Shown piece after piece: positions 54,756 to 64,000 of a stretch of DNA of 64,000 nt. The stretch is from Craterostigma plantagineum (Eukaryota > Streptophyta > Magnoliopsida > Lamiales > Linderniaceae): the NCBI GenBank assembly GCA_027422505.1, contig JAPQWV010000686.1:62001-126000 (forward strand). Direction: 5' to 3'. Every line of letters begins with the position of its first letter. The first letter of the stretch is position 1. The notes under the pieces were generated by a model. That model was given only the letters and a program-made list of their open reading frames with translations, was not told the DNA's origin and ran no database searches. A program made the position numbers and the translations under genes.

Positions 54756-54866
54756 ATTAGTAGGCACTTCTAAGTCACTACATCTTAGGATTTGTGAAAA
54801 GAGTAAGCATAAATTTGTACAAGCCTGATTCACCCCCTCCCCCCTCTTAGGCACATTTTCATCTGC
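54756..54866 (+). repeat. H1 3' LTR, right end
   Basis: It continues the LTR cut at 34928. It contains TTCACCCCCTCCCCCCTCTTAGG, a C-rich signature I recall near the 3' end of plant copia LTRs, and then TCTGCA, a plausible CA terminus. An end at CA near 54854 is equally possible. Confidence 0.5.
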
Positions 54867-56006
54867 ACTTTATATCATACAATCTTTTATACATGTCTTG
54901 TTCTTTCTGCAAAAGTCCTTGGGAGAGATTGTAGCTAGCTGTGATACTAGTATCGGGAGGCATCTTCAGCATTAAGCTCGGCGATTCATAGCAGCAGAAA
55001 ATTGGTTGCTCAAAGACGACCTTCTCATCATATTCTGACCACAACTTTGCTTGAATTCTCCCCTTTCAGTTAGTGGACCCTTTGATTTGTATGTTCGAAG
55101 AATGTACTTTTATTAATGTAATCGAATACTCGTTGTTGACTAATAGTGGCATGTTTTTCATTTTTTTTCTTGTTTCTACATTTTGTATAAGATATTAATA
55201 ATTGCATTAATAACATAAAATTCAAATTGAATAATTAATAAAAAGAAAATTGAAAAAAATGCAAAATTGTGTTTATAACTCCACCGACTAACAGTTTAGT
55301 CGGCAATTGCCGACTAGATATGTTAGTCGCGATTAGTTGGTAATTCCGATTACATGCCGACGACGTGGCTCATACCGAAAAGGCATTTACCGACTACCGA
55401 CTACATTATGCCATTTCACTCTCATTCGTAATTGAAGTAAAATGTGTCCGTACCTTAAATCTCGGCTTCTCCTCAACCGGCATTTCATTTTTCTATTTGT
55501 CCAAATCCAGGTCCTTGTCCCCAACCTCTACAATCTCGGGTTCTGGAATCCGTTGTCTTCTGGTGCGATTTTGATTTTCGATGAAAGCAGAAGACTTGTC
55601 GAACGCCGGTGAGCCATGGGTGGTGGCAGTGAGATGTTTGTTTCGTTTGGGTCTTGAGAGATGGAGAGCAAAATGAAGGCGACATTCTGATGTGTGTGAT
55701 GGTGTGCAATTGAAATTTGACGCCATAATTCATATTATTTTATATGATATATATCTTTGAAGTTTTAAGTAAAATTATATAAAATAATTTCTATATTAAT
55801 AAATCTTTTAAGTGTAATGATATTAAGTATATATAGAAAGAACAAGTGGGCTAGTTCGGGTTTCAGGCTGGCCCAAAACATTTTGACCAGGCCCAATATC
55901 CAAACCATTCCCCAAATAATAAAACGGGTCCCCCATTTAAACCGCTCATGCACTCAAAAACCAAAACGATGGATCTGAATCCAAAACGGATTGGGCGGTT
56001 TAATTG
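54867..56006. other. Older unassigned DNA right of H1
   Basis: About 1.1 kb has no recognised transposon domain. It holds short CCGACTA/TAGTCGG repeats at 55285-55410, including the palindrome AGTCGGCAATTGCCGACT near 55300, which recall subterminal repeats of some DNA transposons. It also holds one small minus-strand ORF (55493-55726). This may be flanking genomic DNA that predates the retrotransposon stack. Confidence 0.4.
55493..55726 (-). CDS. Small unrecognised ORF, possible exon
   Basis: A 77-codon frame begins MASNFNCTPSHTSE, with an A/T-rich TATATGATA/TATAAAATA context just upstream. It is rich in Ser, Thr, Arg and His, ends DLDLDK, and overlaps a longer frame starting at 55733. No domain is recognised. 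It is listed because it lies in the only part of the window not claimed by an obvious element; it may be chance. Confidence 0.15.
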   Translation of the reverse strand: MASNFNCTPSHTSECRLHFALHLSRPKRNKHLTATTHGSPAFDKSSAFIENQNRTRRQRIPEPEIVEVGDKDLDLDK

Positions 56007-57158
56007 GAGAGAATTACATAAGTATGGTATTTTGAGAATTGAATTACAAAACTAGTTGAGTTTTTAAACCTTTTACAAAACTAATCAACTTTTTTAATTC
56101 TAACTATTTTTATTTTCATTTTAACCACGCAAATACTTAAAATTACAAATTTTCGCTATTGTTATCTTCAAATAACACAACACTTGTTAATAATTAAATT
56201 TTTAATCCAACTTATTTTACTTAAATATATTAAAAAAATATTACTTAAAGAAATAAGCAAAACGAAAATAAAATTATGTGGTGTGACCGTGACCTACTCT
56301 TCCCAAGTAAGTTCAATATCTAGAGCTGTCAAAACGGGCCGGTAGGACGGGCCGACCCGTAGCTCGCCAAAGCCCGCCACGAGCGGGGCGAGCGCGGGTA
56401 AGCCCGTCGTTTGGCAGGCGTGGAAATTGAAGGCCCGTCCCGCCAAATTAAAAAAACAAAAAATTCAAAAAAAGAATTAAATATTTCTATAATCCATAAA
56501 AATATCATATTGTAATTTCTAGCGAGCTCAATATGATATTTATAATTAAATTATATAGGTATGCTAGTATTTTTTAGCTCCGTTTTAATTTACTCAAGTT
56601 TAATATAAATAAATTATTATTACAATATTAGATTTGATCAGAATTAATTTCGAGCTTAAATATTTAATTTTTATTTTTTTCTTTCTTTTTTCGAATTATG
56701 TCTTTCGAATTTGTTTTTTTATTTGAGTGGGCGGGCCTTCAATTTCTAGGCCTGCCAGACGGCGGGCTTACCCACGCCCGCCCGCCCGCCCAAGGCGGGG
56801 TTTGGCGGTCTACTGGCCGGCCATGCCCGACGGCCCGTTTTGACAGCTCTAGATTTCGAACTCACGTGGAAGGAGTAGGTCACTGTCATGCCAAGTAATT
56901 TTATTTTTCTTTTGATTATTTCTATAAGTTATATATTTTTAATATAAGTTACAAGTTTGGATAAAAGTTTATTTATAACAAGTGTTGTGCTATTTGAAGA
57001 TAACAATAGTGAAAATTTATAATTTTAAGTACTTTCGTGGTTAGAATGAAAATAAATATAGTTAGAATTAAAAAAAAGTTGATTAGTTTTGTAATAGGTT
57101 TAAAAACTCAACTAGTTTTATAACTCCATTCTCAAAATATTATTTATGTAGTTCTCTC
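56007..57158. mobile_element. 1.15-kb palindromic (fold-back) MITE
   Basis: The left arm from GGAGAGAATTACATAA and the right arm ending TTATGTAGTTCTCTC are inverted copies. They match through ACTAGTTGAGTTTTTAAACC and AAAACTAATCAACTTTTTT, then AACACAACACTTGTTA and GTGACCTACTC, to the inner GC-rich part. The arms together cover most of the element, leaving an AT-rich centre near 56500-56690. No transposase is present. Direct TSDs could not be identified. Confidence 0.8.
56321..56851. mobile_element. hAT-like MITE core with AGAGCTGTCAAAACGGGC ends
   Basis: The ends TAGAGCTGTCAAAACGGGCC and its inverted copy at 56832-56851 match a common plant hAT-type MITE terminus as I recall it. Inner sequence on both sides is rich in GCCCGCC. 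The flanks are inverted copies of each other, with no 8-bp direct duplication. It therefore seems to be part of the larger palindrome rather than a simple later insertion. Confidence 0.65.
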
Positions 57159-57760
57159 GGGTTAACTGGATCACTCAATTAGTGAACACCCCTAGGTACG
57201 AAATCACAAATAAGAACTCCTAGCAGTTTGTACGTTGTTCGCCTAGCCAAGCAGTTTGCACATGCATTATCTGCTCGATACATTTAGCTGATGTTCACCG
57301 ACCAATCTCTAGATAGGAGTTCTTCAATGATGTTCCTTGTGGGACTTGAAATTGATGCAATTAATGAATGACACCATGGCAACGAGGCACGAGTTGGTCC
57401 CCTTTTTCATAAGACGATCCCCGAAGGTCAGACAACGTTCACATAGGAAGTGCTGCGGAGGGTTTTTTCCGGCATCATCATATGTGTTAAAATGTCGTTG
57501 TCCTCTTCCAAAATTATCATTATTAGTTTTGACTGTATATCGCTTTAGGGAGTGCAGTAGAAGCGGTGGGTTGGGATTCGTTGTTTATCATTACAATGTG
57601 TTGTTTTGCACAGCTAACACTAAGCAAGAAATAAGATCTGAATATTTTAAGATTTTCTCTCCCAGGATTGCTCCGTTCTAAAACGAATGGTAATAACGTT
57701 GAGGGGGTTCGTGAAAACGTAGCTTGTAACTTGAAGAACCAGAACGGTAGAAAATAATTA
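57159..57760. other. Unassigned stretch before copia F
   Basis: I see no recognisable domain, LTR end or primer site here. A 114-codon plus-strand frame (57337-57681) has no recognised motif. The sequence may be flanking DNA or the eroded leader of copia F. Confidence 0.3.
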
Positions 57761-57769
57761 TGCTCTCCT

Positions 57770-59040
57770 AGGTGAGGAACGTAAGAAGTTATATGCGAAA
57801 ATTAAGAAATTAGATGATATTCTTACGCCCAAGGGTACAGAATCCTATAATCCAATAGAAGGCATAGGTTTCACTAACCCACGTGTTCTACGGATGAAAG
57901 AAATATATGATATTAAAAACATGGGTTTAGGAGTAACCTCTCTAAGAAATTTTACTGAAGCGACAAACAAAGTACTTTAGATTCGTCTAAGAGAAGAGCC
58001 TCACATGGGCCTGAAATCCCCTTTGACTACACAAAACTAAATAAAAGAGACAAAAGTATGAAACCATATTTAACACCTGTCTGTGATTTAGTTCAACCTC
58101 CTGAATCTCAAACACACTACGAGGAAGTCAAGGACGTTCATTATAAAAATTCTCTCTACAAACCTCCTATAATAAAACAGATAGAGGAAGCTCAAGCCAA
58201 ATTAGATAAAGAAAGAGCGAATTTCGAAGCTGAAAAGAAAAAGTTCTTAAAAGAGATGGAAAATCTCAAAGCTGCCTCATCCTCCCAAACTACCTCTCAC
58301 GCTACTATGAAAAGCGTGAAATCGAAAAATCACCTTCAAAAGATCAAAAGTGCATTGATAATTCTGTTAAAAGTGCTAAGACTAAATCTATTTTACCTAC
58401 GTCTACAGGGAGCGTGTAGGGCAAGCACTAGAACCGAAGGCGAGAGTGTCTAGTATTAAGGAGCTAGTAGATTTGAGTATGTCTAAGAATTGCTCCTTCT
58501 GTACAAATAAATAACACTCGTAGAAATAAAAGAGTCATTCTTCGCTTCGAATAATTGCTTCTACATGTACTCTACAGCCTACCAATTTTAGAAGCACTAA
58601 TTTCGAAATTGGCTCTACATCTGAAGCTAAAAATAGTCATTCTGAAACAAATGCCACTAGGAAGACCCGTAGGAAACAAGATCCAGCTATAAAGAAAGCT
58701 TATGGCGTTGTACATGACTGTACTCACCTAAGGTATCCCGTAAAGATTGAGTCCTCCAAGCACCTTAGGAGATTATCAAAAGAAAGGATCTTTTCCTCAG
58801 TCAAGCCTACCAAAGCATTTGTACGTGCTGAAATTAACCTTCTCTGCAAGGGTCAACCCAAATGGGTTCCTAAATCTCCGCCTAGGACGACAAAGCCGAA
58901 AAGGCCAAGTCACCTAAAGAGGCTACACCCAAACCCACTTCTCCGAAAGTGACATGGGTTATTAAAACTCCCTCAAGAAAAATTTAGGAACCATATCCGA
59001 ACCTAAATCTATATCTGCTAATCTGAGAGGACCCATGTTT
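57770..59040 (+). pseudogene. Gag-type region of copia F
   Basis: Fragments in several frames: GEERKKLYAKIKKLDDILTP, then NPRVLRMKEIYDIKNMG up to a stop near 57978. Next is a 131-codon frame (58058-58453) with a coil-like QIEEAQAKLDKERANFEAEKK stretch. After many stops, VKPTKAFVRAEINLLCKG and PKWVPK-type repeats, typical of Sirevirus sequence between gag and protease, appear at about 58800-59060. The N-terminal gag is missing. Confidence 0.65.
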
Positions 59041-59065
59041 AAGTGGGTACCTAAAGCTCCCTAAC

Positions 59066-60304
59066 TTGTCTTTGCAGATCCATCATGTGTGGTACCTCGA
59101 CTCTGGTTGCTCCACACACATGACTGGAAATCAAGAGCTGCTGAGCAACTACAAAGACCGACCAAACGGCAAAGTCAGATTCGGAAACAATGACTCAGCT
59201 CCCATTCTTGGATATGGGGATATTATTTTGGAAAATCTGACGATAAAAGATGTCTCTTATGTCGAAGCCCTCCACCATAACTTGTTTAGCATAGGCCAGT
59301 TCTGTGATAAAGGATTTCAAGTGGTCTTCCTTTACGGACTTCGGAAAATTCAATCTTTACACGATCAACCTGACGTCCGTGCGGCCCTCAACAGCTGTAT
59401 GCTTCATCTCCCAGACTGTTTTACAGAAGAACAACTTATGGCATCAATGGATGTCTCGTCTAAATATGAAAGCTGTCCAAATCCTTTCTATGAAAAAGTT
59501 GGTTCATGGTCTTCCAACTATACTACTACAAAAGGAGCATCATTGTTCGGCATGTCAATTAGGAAAAATGAAGTGAGCGTCTCATCAAGTCAAGCAAATT
59601 GCGTCTACCTCTCGACCATTGGAACTAATCCACATGGACCTCTGTGGGCCAATGCAGACACAGAGCATCAGTGGACGCAAGTACGTGCTAGTAATCGTCG
59701 ATGACTTCTCTCGCTACACTTGGACAAAGTTCCTCCAAACCAAGATGGGACAAGGGGACTTGATTATCAACTTTGTGAACACTACTCAGAATCTGCTGCA
59801 ACAGACTATTCAAGTTATTCGAACAGACAACAGCACTGATTCAAGAATCAATATCTCAGTGAGTTTTATCAGAAACTTGGAATAAGTCAACAATTCTGAA
59901 CCGCAAAAACACCTCAACAAAATGGGGTCGTTGAAAGTAAAAACGAAACCCTAGTGGAAGACGCTCGTACAATGCTGATCCATTCTGGCCTTTCACACTT
60001 TCTTTGGGCTGAAGCAGTAAATACCGCCTGTTTTACCCAAAACAGGACGGTGGTTCACGAACGGTTCAAAAAAACTCCGTACGAGATTGTAAATAAAAGA
60101 GTACCCAACATCTCCTTCTTTAAAGTCTTCGGGTACAAGTGCTTTGTGGCGAACGACAGAGAGCACCGTGCAAAGTTCGACCCTAAAGCATTCGAAGCAA
60201 CTTTCGTCGGTTATTCTTCAACATCAAAATCGTACCGAGTATACATCAAGCCCAACCGCACGATTAAGGAAAGCTATAACGTCACTTTTCACGAAGTGAA
60301 CGAG
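59066..60304 (+). pseudogene. Copia F protease and integrase
   Basis: The protease is HHVWYLDSGCSTHMTGN (from 59078). The frame then shifts near 59320 to the GAG-pre-integrase zinc part LWHQWMSRLNMKA and CSACQLGKMK (59304-59576). The integrase has ELIHMDLCGPMQ, VIVDDFSRYTW and VIRTDNS (59619-59885), a frameshift near 59885, then NGVVESKNETLVEDARTML and the open frame 59954 onward, with FFKVFGYKCFVAN, FDPKAFEATFVGYS and YRVY. The DDE residues are present but split between frames. Confidence 0.86.
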
Positions 60305-60680
60305 ATGGCTTCTGAACAAAACAGAGGATCCGTGCTCAACCAGATGGCTTCTGAACAAAATAGTTCAGGACCCGTGCTCAACCAGATGGCTTCTGAACAA
60401 AATAGTTCAGGACCCGTGCTCAACCAGATGGCTTCTGAACAAAACAATTCAGGACTCGTGCTCAACCAGATGGCTTCTGAACAAAATAGTTCAGGACCCG
60501 TGCTCAACCCGATGGCTTCTGAACAAAACAGTTCAGGACCCGTGCTCAACCAGATGGCTTTTGAACAAAACAGTTCATGACCCGTACTCAACCAGATGGC
60601 TTTTGAACAAAACAGTTCAGGACCCGTGCTCAACCCGTTGGCTTCTGAAGACAACATCTCAGAACTCGTATTCACTGGTG
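60305..60680 (+). repeat. 42-bp minisatellite coding for MASEQNSSGPVLNQ repeats
   Basis: About eight tandem units lie in frame with integrase. The first is 39 bp (MASEQNRGSVLNQ), then seven 42-bp units varying at a few positions, then a decayed copy (LASEDNISELV). One unit has TGA in place of the Gly codon near 60578. The repeats form the linker between the integrase C-terminus and RT. The antisense strand is open for 171 codons only because the unit length is a multiple of three. Confidence 0.92.
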
Positions 60681-62662
60681 TGTTGGCACAAAACCAAAAG
60701 AAGATGGCAACAACTCGACAATCACCGCCAGACGAAGCTCTAAGACCTGTGTTAGAAGACTTGGATTCCTTCTTTGAGCCTCTACATCCACCAGTCACCG
60801 TCAATCACACCCCCGATGAGGCCGATGTACCAAGTTCTTCAACAGTCCCTACCTCACCCGATTCAAATTTGCAACAGAACAATGAAAAACCTACCTTGGG
60901 TGAGGAAGAATCATCAGAGTCGCTCCCTCCCAGTGCAGATTTGGAAATTCCTCACACTAATGAACAATCGGAGTTCATTGGAAATCCAGATCCACAAATG
61001 GCTGATGCATCACAATTCAGCTTTGCCACATGAGCACAAGTGGACTAGAGCTCACCCGGTTGATCAAATAATTGGTGATCCTTCAAGCGGAGTAAGGACA
61101 CGACATCAACACAGTCTTTTCAGCTGTCTCTTAAGCCATAACGAGCCCACTAGGGTAGCAGATGCACTACAAGACCCGGATTGGATTATTGCAATGCAAG
61201 AGGAAATCAACCAATTCAAACGTCTTCAAGTGTGGAAATTAGTACCCCGTCTGCATGGGAAAACTATCATCGGAACAAAATGGGTATTTAAGAACAAAAC
61301 GAATAAAGATGGCGAAGTGATCAGGAACAAGGCACGATTAGTTGCTAAGGGATACAACCAACAAGAATGCATTGACTACGACGAAACATATGCTCATGTT
61401 GCCCGAATTGAAGCCATTCGTCTCTTATTGGCTTACACGGCTCATAAAGCCTTCAAGGTCTATCAAATGGACGTTAAAACCACCTTTCTCAACGGCGTAC
61501 TTAAAGAAGAAGTCTATGTCGCTCAGCCAGACGGCTTCGTTGATCAAGAACATCCCGATCACGTCTATTAATTGGATAAAGCTCTCTACGGACTAAAACA
61601 AGCCCCACATGCTTGGTATGATGTCCTGAGTGACTTCCTCGTAATGTCTAGATTTATTCAAGGAATAATCGATACGACCCTCTTCATCAAATGGCAAGAC
61701 AAGGATCTGATAGTCGTTCAAGTTTACGTCGACGACATCATTTTCGATTCAACAAATCCACGGCTTTGCAAGAAGTTTGGAGATCTAATGAAGAGTAAAT
61801 TGGAAATGAGCCACATGGGAGAGATGCAATTCTTCATAGGACTTCAAGTCAGGCAACTCGATGATGGGATATTTATCAGTCAAACAAAATATTAAGGACA
61901 TCCTGAAAAAGTTCCATCAAGATCAGAGCAAGCCTCTCTCCCATGTCAACAAGTTGCAAGTTGGATGCCAATCCCACAGGAAACTCGGTCGGCATCACAC
62001 TCTATCGCAGAATAATTGGATCTCCTCTCTATCTCACTTCTAGTCGGGCGGATATCGTGTTTTCCACTTGTCTTTGTGCCCGCTTCCAAGCCGATCCCAA
62101 AGAATCCCACATGCTCGCGGTGAAGCGTATTCTTCGCTATCTTAAGGGCACAACTACCTTAGGACTATGGTATCCTAAAGGTACGAACTTCAAACTTGAC
62201 GGCTACACTGACGTTGATTATGCAGGTTGCTGAATGGACAGGAAAAGCACATCCAGTGGCGCTCAATTTCTAGGTGAAAAGCTAGTCTGCTTGTCATCCA
62301 AAAAGCAAAATTGCGTCTCAACTTCGACGGCTGAAGCTGAATACGTCGCAGCGGCCAGCTGTTCCTCCCAGAGGCTATGGATGCGGACTCAGCTTCGTGA
62401 TTATGGGTACAATTTAAATAATATACCCATATATACTGATAGCCAAAGTGTCATCGCGATTACGTGCAATCCTGTTCACCATTCACGCACGAAACACATA
62501 GACATTAGATATCACTTTATCAAAGATCACGTAGAAAAAGGCACAATTGACATGTACTTTGTGAACACGGAATATCAACTAGCCGACATTTTCACCAAGG
62601 CATTGAATGAAAAACGATTCCAATTCCTTGTCAGAAAATTAGGCATGTTGAATCTTCCGTGA
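60680..62662 (+). pseudogene. Copia F linker, RT and RNase H
   Basis: An acidic Ser/Pro-rich linker runs to about 61030. After a frameshift, RT follows: [66 protein letters not shown] (to the TAA at 61569-61571). It continues with KALYGLKQAP, YVDDIIFDSTNP and FFIGLQVRQ to a stop near 61893, and after a frameshift the RNase H: DRKSTSSGAQFLG, STSTAEAEYVAAASC, YTDSQSVIAI, KHIDIRYHFI, ADIFTKALNE. A TGA at about 62231-62233 replaces one codon before MDRKSTSS. Pol ends at 62662. Confidence 0.88.
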
Positions 62663-63527
62663 TATGTGCATTACCTGATTTTCTGTGCTAACACATGCTC
62701 TATTCTATGTCTTTTTCCATGCTCATTTGTCTTATCTTGCGTGATAATAAAATTACTAAACTAAATAAAAAATAAATTATAATAATATTAAATCTATAAT
62801 ATAGGGAAATGAAGAAATCTTTAGGATGCTCGATCTACGTCACAATTAGATTTCCCTGGCATGCGACTGATTACTTGCTTAATTTTGTCAGTCTAAGTCG
62901 CATTCTTGTGTCTAAAGCTCATTTAGTTTGCTCCACTAGACACAAAGCCACTTTACATAGGTAAGAATTCTGGCCTGTTATTTTTCCTTTCTATTGATTT
63001 ATTCTTGAGTGAGTCACACATCAATTGCTTGTCTTAACTAGTGATTCTTGGCTTTATACTCACCTTTCGTTAGATCCTTAGGACAATGATTAGAGCACTT
63101 AGGAAATTCCTCACTTGGCCTTACATAAAATTTCAATCCTTTAATACAACCTTTAGTCATCCATCTTGAGCCTTCTCTGATATCCTTTTCTTCACTTGAA
63201 AATCCTTTGAGCCTTCAACCGAACAACTAAGTCTTCGATGGGATATTCAATCGAGAAAAGGAGGTGGAGAAAACGAGACGACAAATAAAAAGATGACAAA
63301 AGAAGGTGGAAAACGCACACGAGGAATGCTTAGCGCACAAAAATCAGTCCAAAAGAACCTGCCCACGACTACAATCTCATAGCATGAGAAGGGGCATGGA
63401 TCTTGCTGTGAACTTCTCCATCGATAATCTCGTACACTCGTCAAAACGGCTGGAAAGAGGAGCACCACGAAGTGAACATCTCCAACGATAATCCGGTCTT
63501 ATATCGAGATAACGAGAAGAGGAGCAC
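62663..63527 (+). other. Region after pol in copia F
   Basis: About 0.86 kb has no supported ORF. In a Sirevirus this is the spacer before the accessory ORF or 3' region. Near its end, 63412-63470 and 63472-63527 are imperfect copies of each other (GTGAACTTCTCCATCGATAATC versus GTGAACATCTCCAACGATAATC, both ending GAGGAGCAC). The element is interrupted at 63528. Confidence 0.5.
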
Positions 63528-64000
63528 TGTGGCGCCCCGCCATCTATTACTAATTTTCGACACTAGCTTACGTGACTATTACTGAAATAAAGTAGTAAGT
63601 ACCCAAAAGGCGTATAAAATTTTTCCTTTTATATAAAGGAATATCACTCCATACAAGTCAAAATGTCATCCCAGACCTATATACATAGGAGGGTTACACA
63701 GACGCAGCAAAAGAAACCCTAACGCCCGCCACACAGGTCGCATCTATGTACACACCACCCTCAAAAGTCGCTGGAAGCTTCCTTGCCATCAAAAGCGATC
63801 ACGTACCGTGGTCGCATGCACCTACAACACATAAAGTAAGGGGTGAGCTATAAAGCTCAGTAAGTAGGAATATGCAATGTCGTGAACGTGAAAACCCCGC
63901 AAAGGCATCCGCGCCAATGCATCTCACACCTCGTAAATCAAACTCAATCTCATATCTCTCACGGCCCCCGCCTAACTTACTATGCACCATAAAGAGCTCT
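63528..64000 (-). repeat. Family C-type Tekay LTR, cut by the window end
   Basis: It starts TGTGGCGCCCCGCCATC, as in family C, and keeps the core module at 63820-63880 with its stem as GAGCT-ATAA-AGCTC. By analogy it is the 3' end of an LTR read on the minus strand. A candidate duplication AGCAC ends at 63527, but its partner is outside the window. Sequence identity to the two other family C LTRs is lower than they share with each other. Confidence 0.78.

Larger units (their letters stand above)
1..54866 (+). mobile_element. Sirevirus-type Ty1/copia element H1, split by three nested insertions
   Basis: The span is one copia element read across four pieces: 1-584, 18866-19026, 29863-34928 and 54756 to about 54866. 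The reading is supported by pol continuity. The RT ends in GELNY at 584 and resumes with NYLFALQIKQ after 18860; it breaks at GTPV near 19026 and resumes with VDQHN at 29863. Each junction carries a 5-bp duplication (ACTAC, ACACC, CAAGC). Order in the element is RT, RNase H, accessory ORF, multiple PPTs, 3' LTR. Gag, protease, integrase and the 5' LTR lie left of the window. The Sirevirus call rests on the accessory ORF and the repeated polypurine tracts. The right end, near the C-rich stretch at 54830-54850, is the least certain boundary. Confidence 0.75.
57760..63527 (+). mobile_element. Sirevirus-type Ty1/copia element F, lacking both LTRs in view
   Basis: From left to right it has gag C-terminal sequence, the W.PK-type region after gag, protease, GAG-pre-integrase, integrase, a peptide-repeat linker, RT, RNase H and about 0.86 kb of downstream sequence. 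No 5' LTR or primer site is seen on the left. On the right it is cut at 63527 by a family C-type LTR. The gag, protease and RNase H motifs suit the Sirevirus group. Stops and frameshifts are scattered, but fewer than in H1. Confidence 0.83.

Noticed and set aside
57337..57681. 114-codon ORF left of copia F
   Set aside because: No recognisable domain, no supporting context and atypical composition. Kept only as part of an unassigned stretch.
60289..60804. 171-codon minus-strand ORF across the minisatellite of copia F
   Set aside because: It is antisense to the repeat. The 42-bp unit is a multiple of three, so any stop-free unit stays open in that frame.

Overview
This is a stretch of repeat-packed plant nuclear DNA, almost certainly from a eudicot. 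It holds no convincing host gene. Nearly all of it is LTR retrotransposons of types found only in plants: Tekay/Del-type Ty3/gypsy chromoviruses (integrase followed by a chromodomain-like tail), Sirevirus-type Ty1/copia elements with an extra ORF after pol, and an Angela/Tork-type Ty1/copia. There is also a 5'-truncated L1-type LINE and a fold-back MITE. The species cannot be named from the sequence. The extra Sirevirus ORFs resemble proteins I recall from asterids, which is only a weak hint.

Layout. Bases 1 to about 54,866 can be read as one Sirevirus (H1, + strand) blown apart by three insertions, each bounded by a 5-bp target-site duplication (TSD). Insertion 1 (585-18860, TSD ACTAC) is a Tekay element in tandem form, LTR-internal-LTR-internal-LTR (family A). 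An L1 fragment (9312-10608, 14-bp TSD) sits in its middle LTR. Insertion 2 (19027-29857, TSD ACACC, minus strand) is a second Tekay family (C). Its interior has been replaced by a minus-strand Angela-like copia (B, 20402 to about 26,596). Insertion 3 (34929-54750, TSD CAAGC, minus strand) is a short-LTR Sirevirus-like element (D) with only an accessory ORF. D is interrupted by a truncated family-A relative (A', 39485-53986), and A' is interrupted by a young, nearly intact Tekay element (E, 40173-51911, TSD ATGGA). Nesting is therefore four deep: E in A' in D in H1. H1 survives as RT (1-584, 18866-19026), RNase H (29863-30551), accessory ORF (31099-32587), multiple polypurine tracts (32689-33260) and a split 3' LTR (33261-34928 plus 54756 to about 54866).

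From 54,867 to 57,760 lies older low-copy-looking DNA with a 1.15-kb palindromic MITE. A second + strand Sirevirus (F, about 57760-63527) follows, with a peptide minisatellite between integrase and RT. At 63528 it is cut by another family-C-type LTR that runs off the window.

No element here is fully competent as read. E is closest: two single-base deletions separate it from a continuous gag-pol. The most unusual signals are in the LTRs. A' carries seven hairpins of exactly 44 bp whose 7-bp arms co-vary. Family A carries three hairpins with one constant 9-nt loop and three unrelated stems. A core module with a GRGC...GCTC stem recurs in all the Tekay families, about 0.3 kb from the LTR 3' end. 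Several LTRs also carry dense family-specific arrays of short CG-centred motifs.
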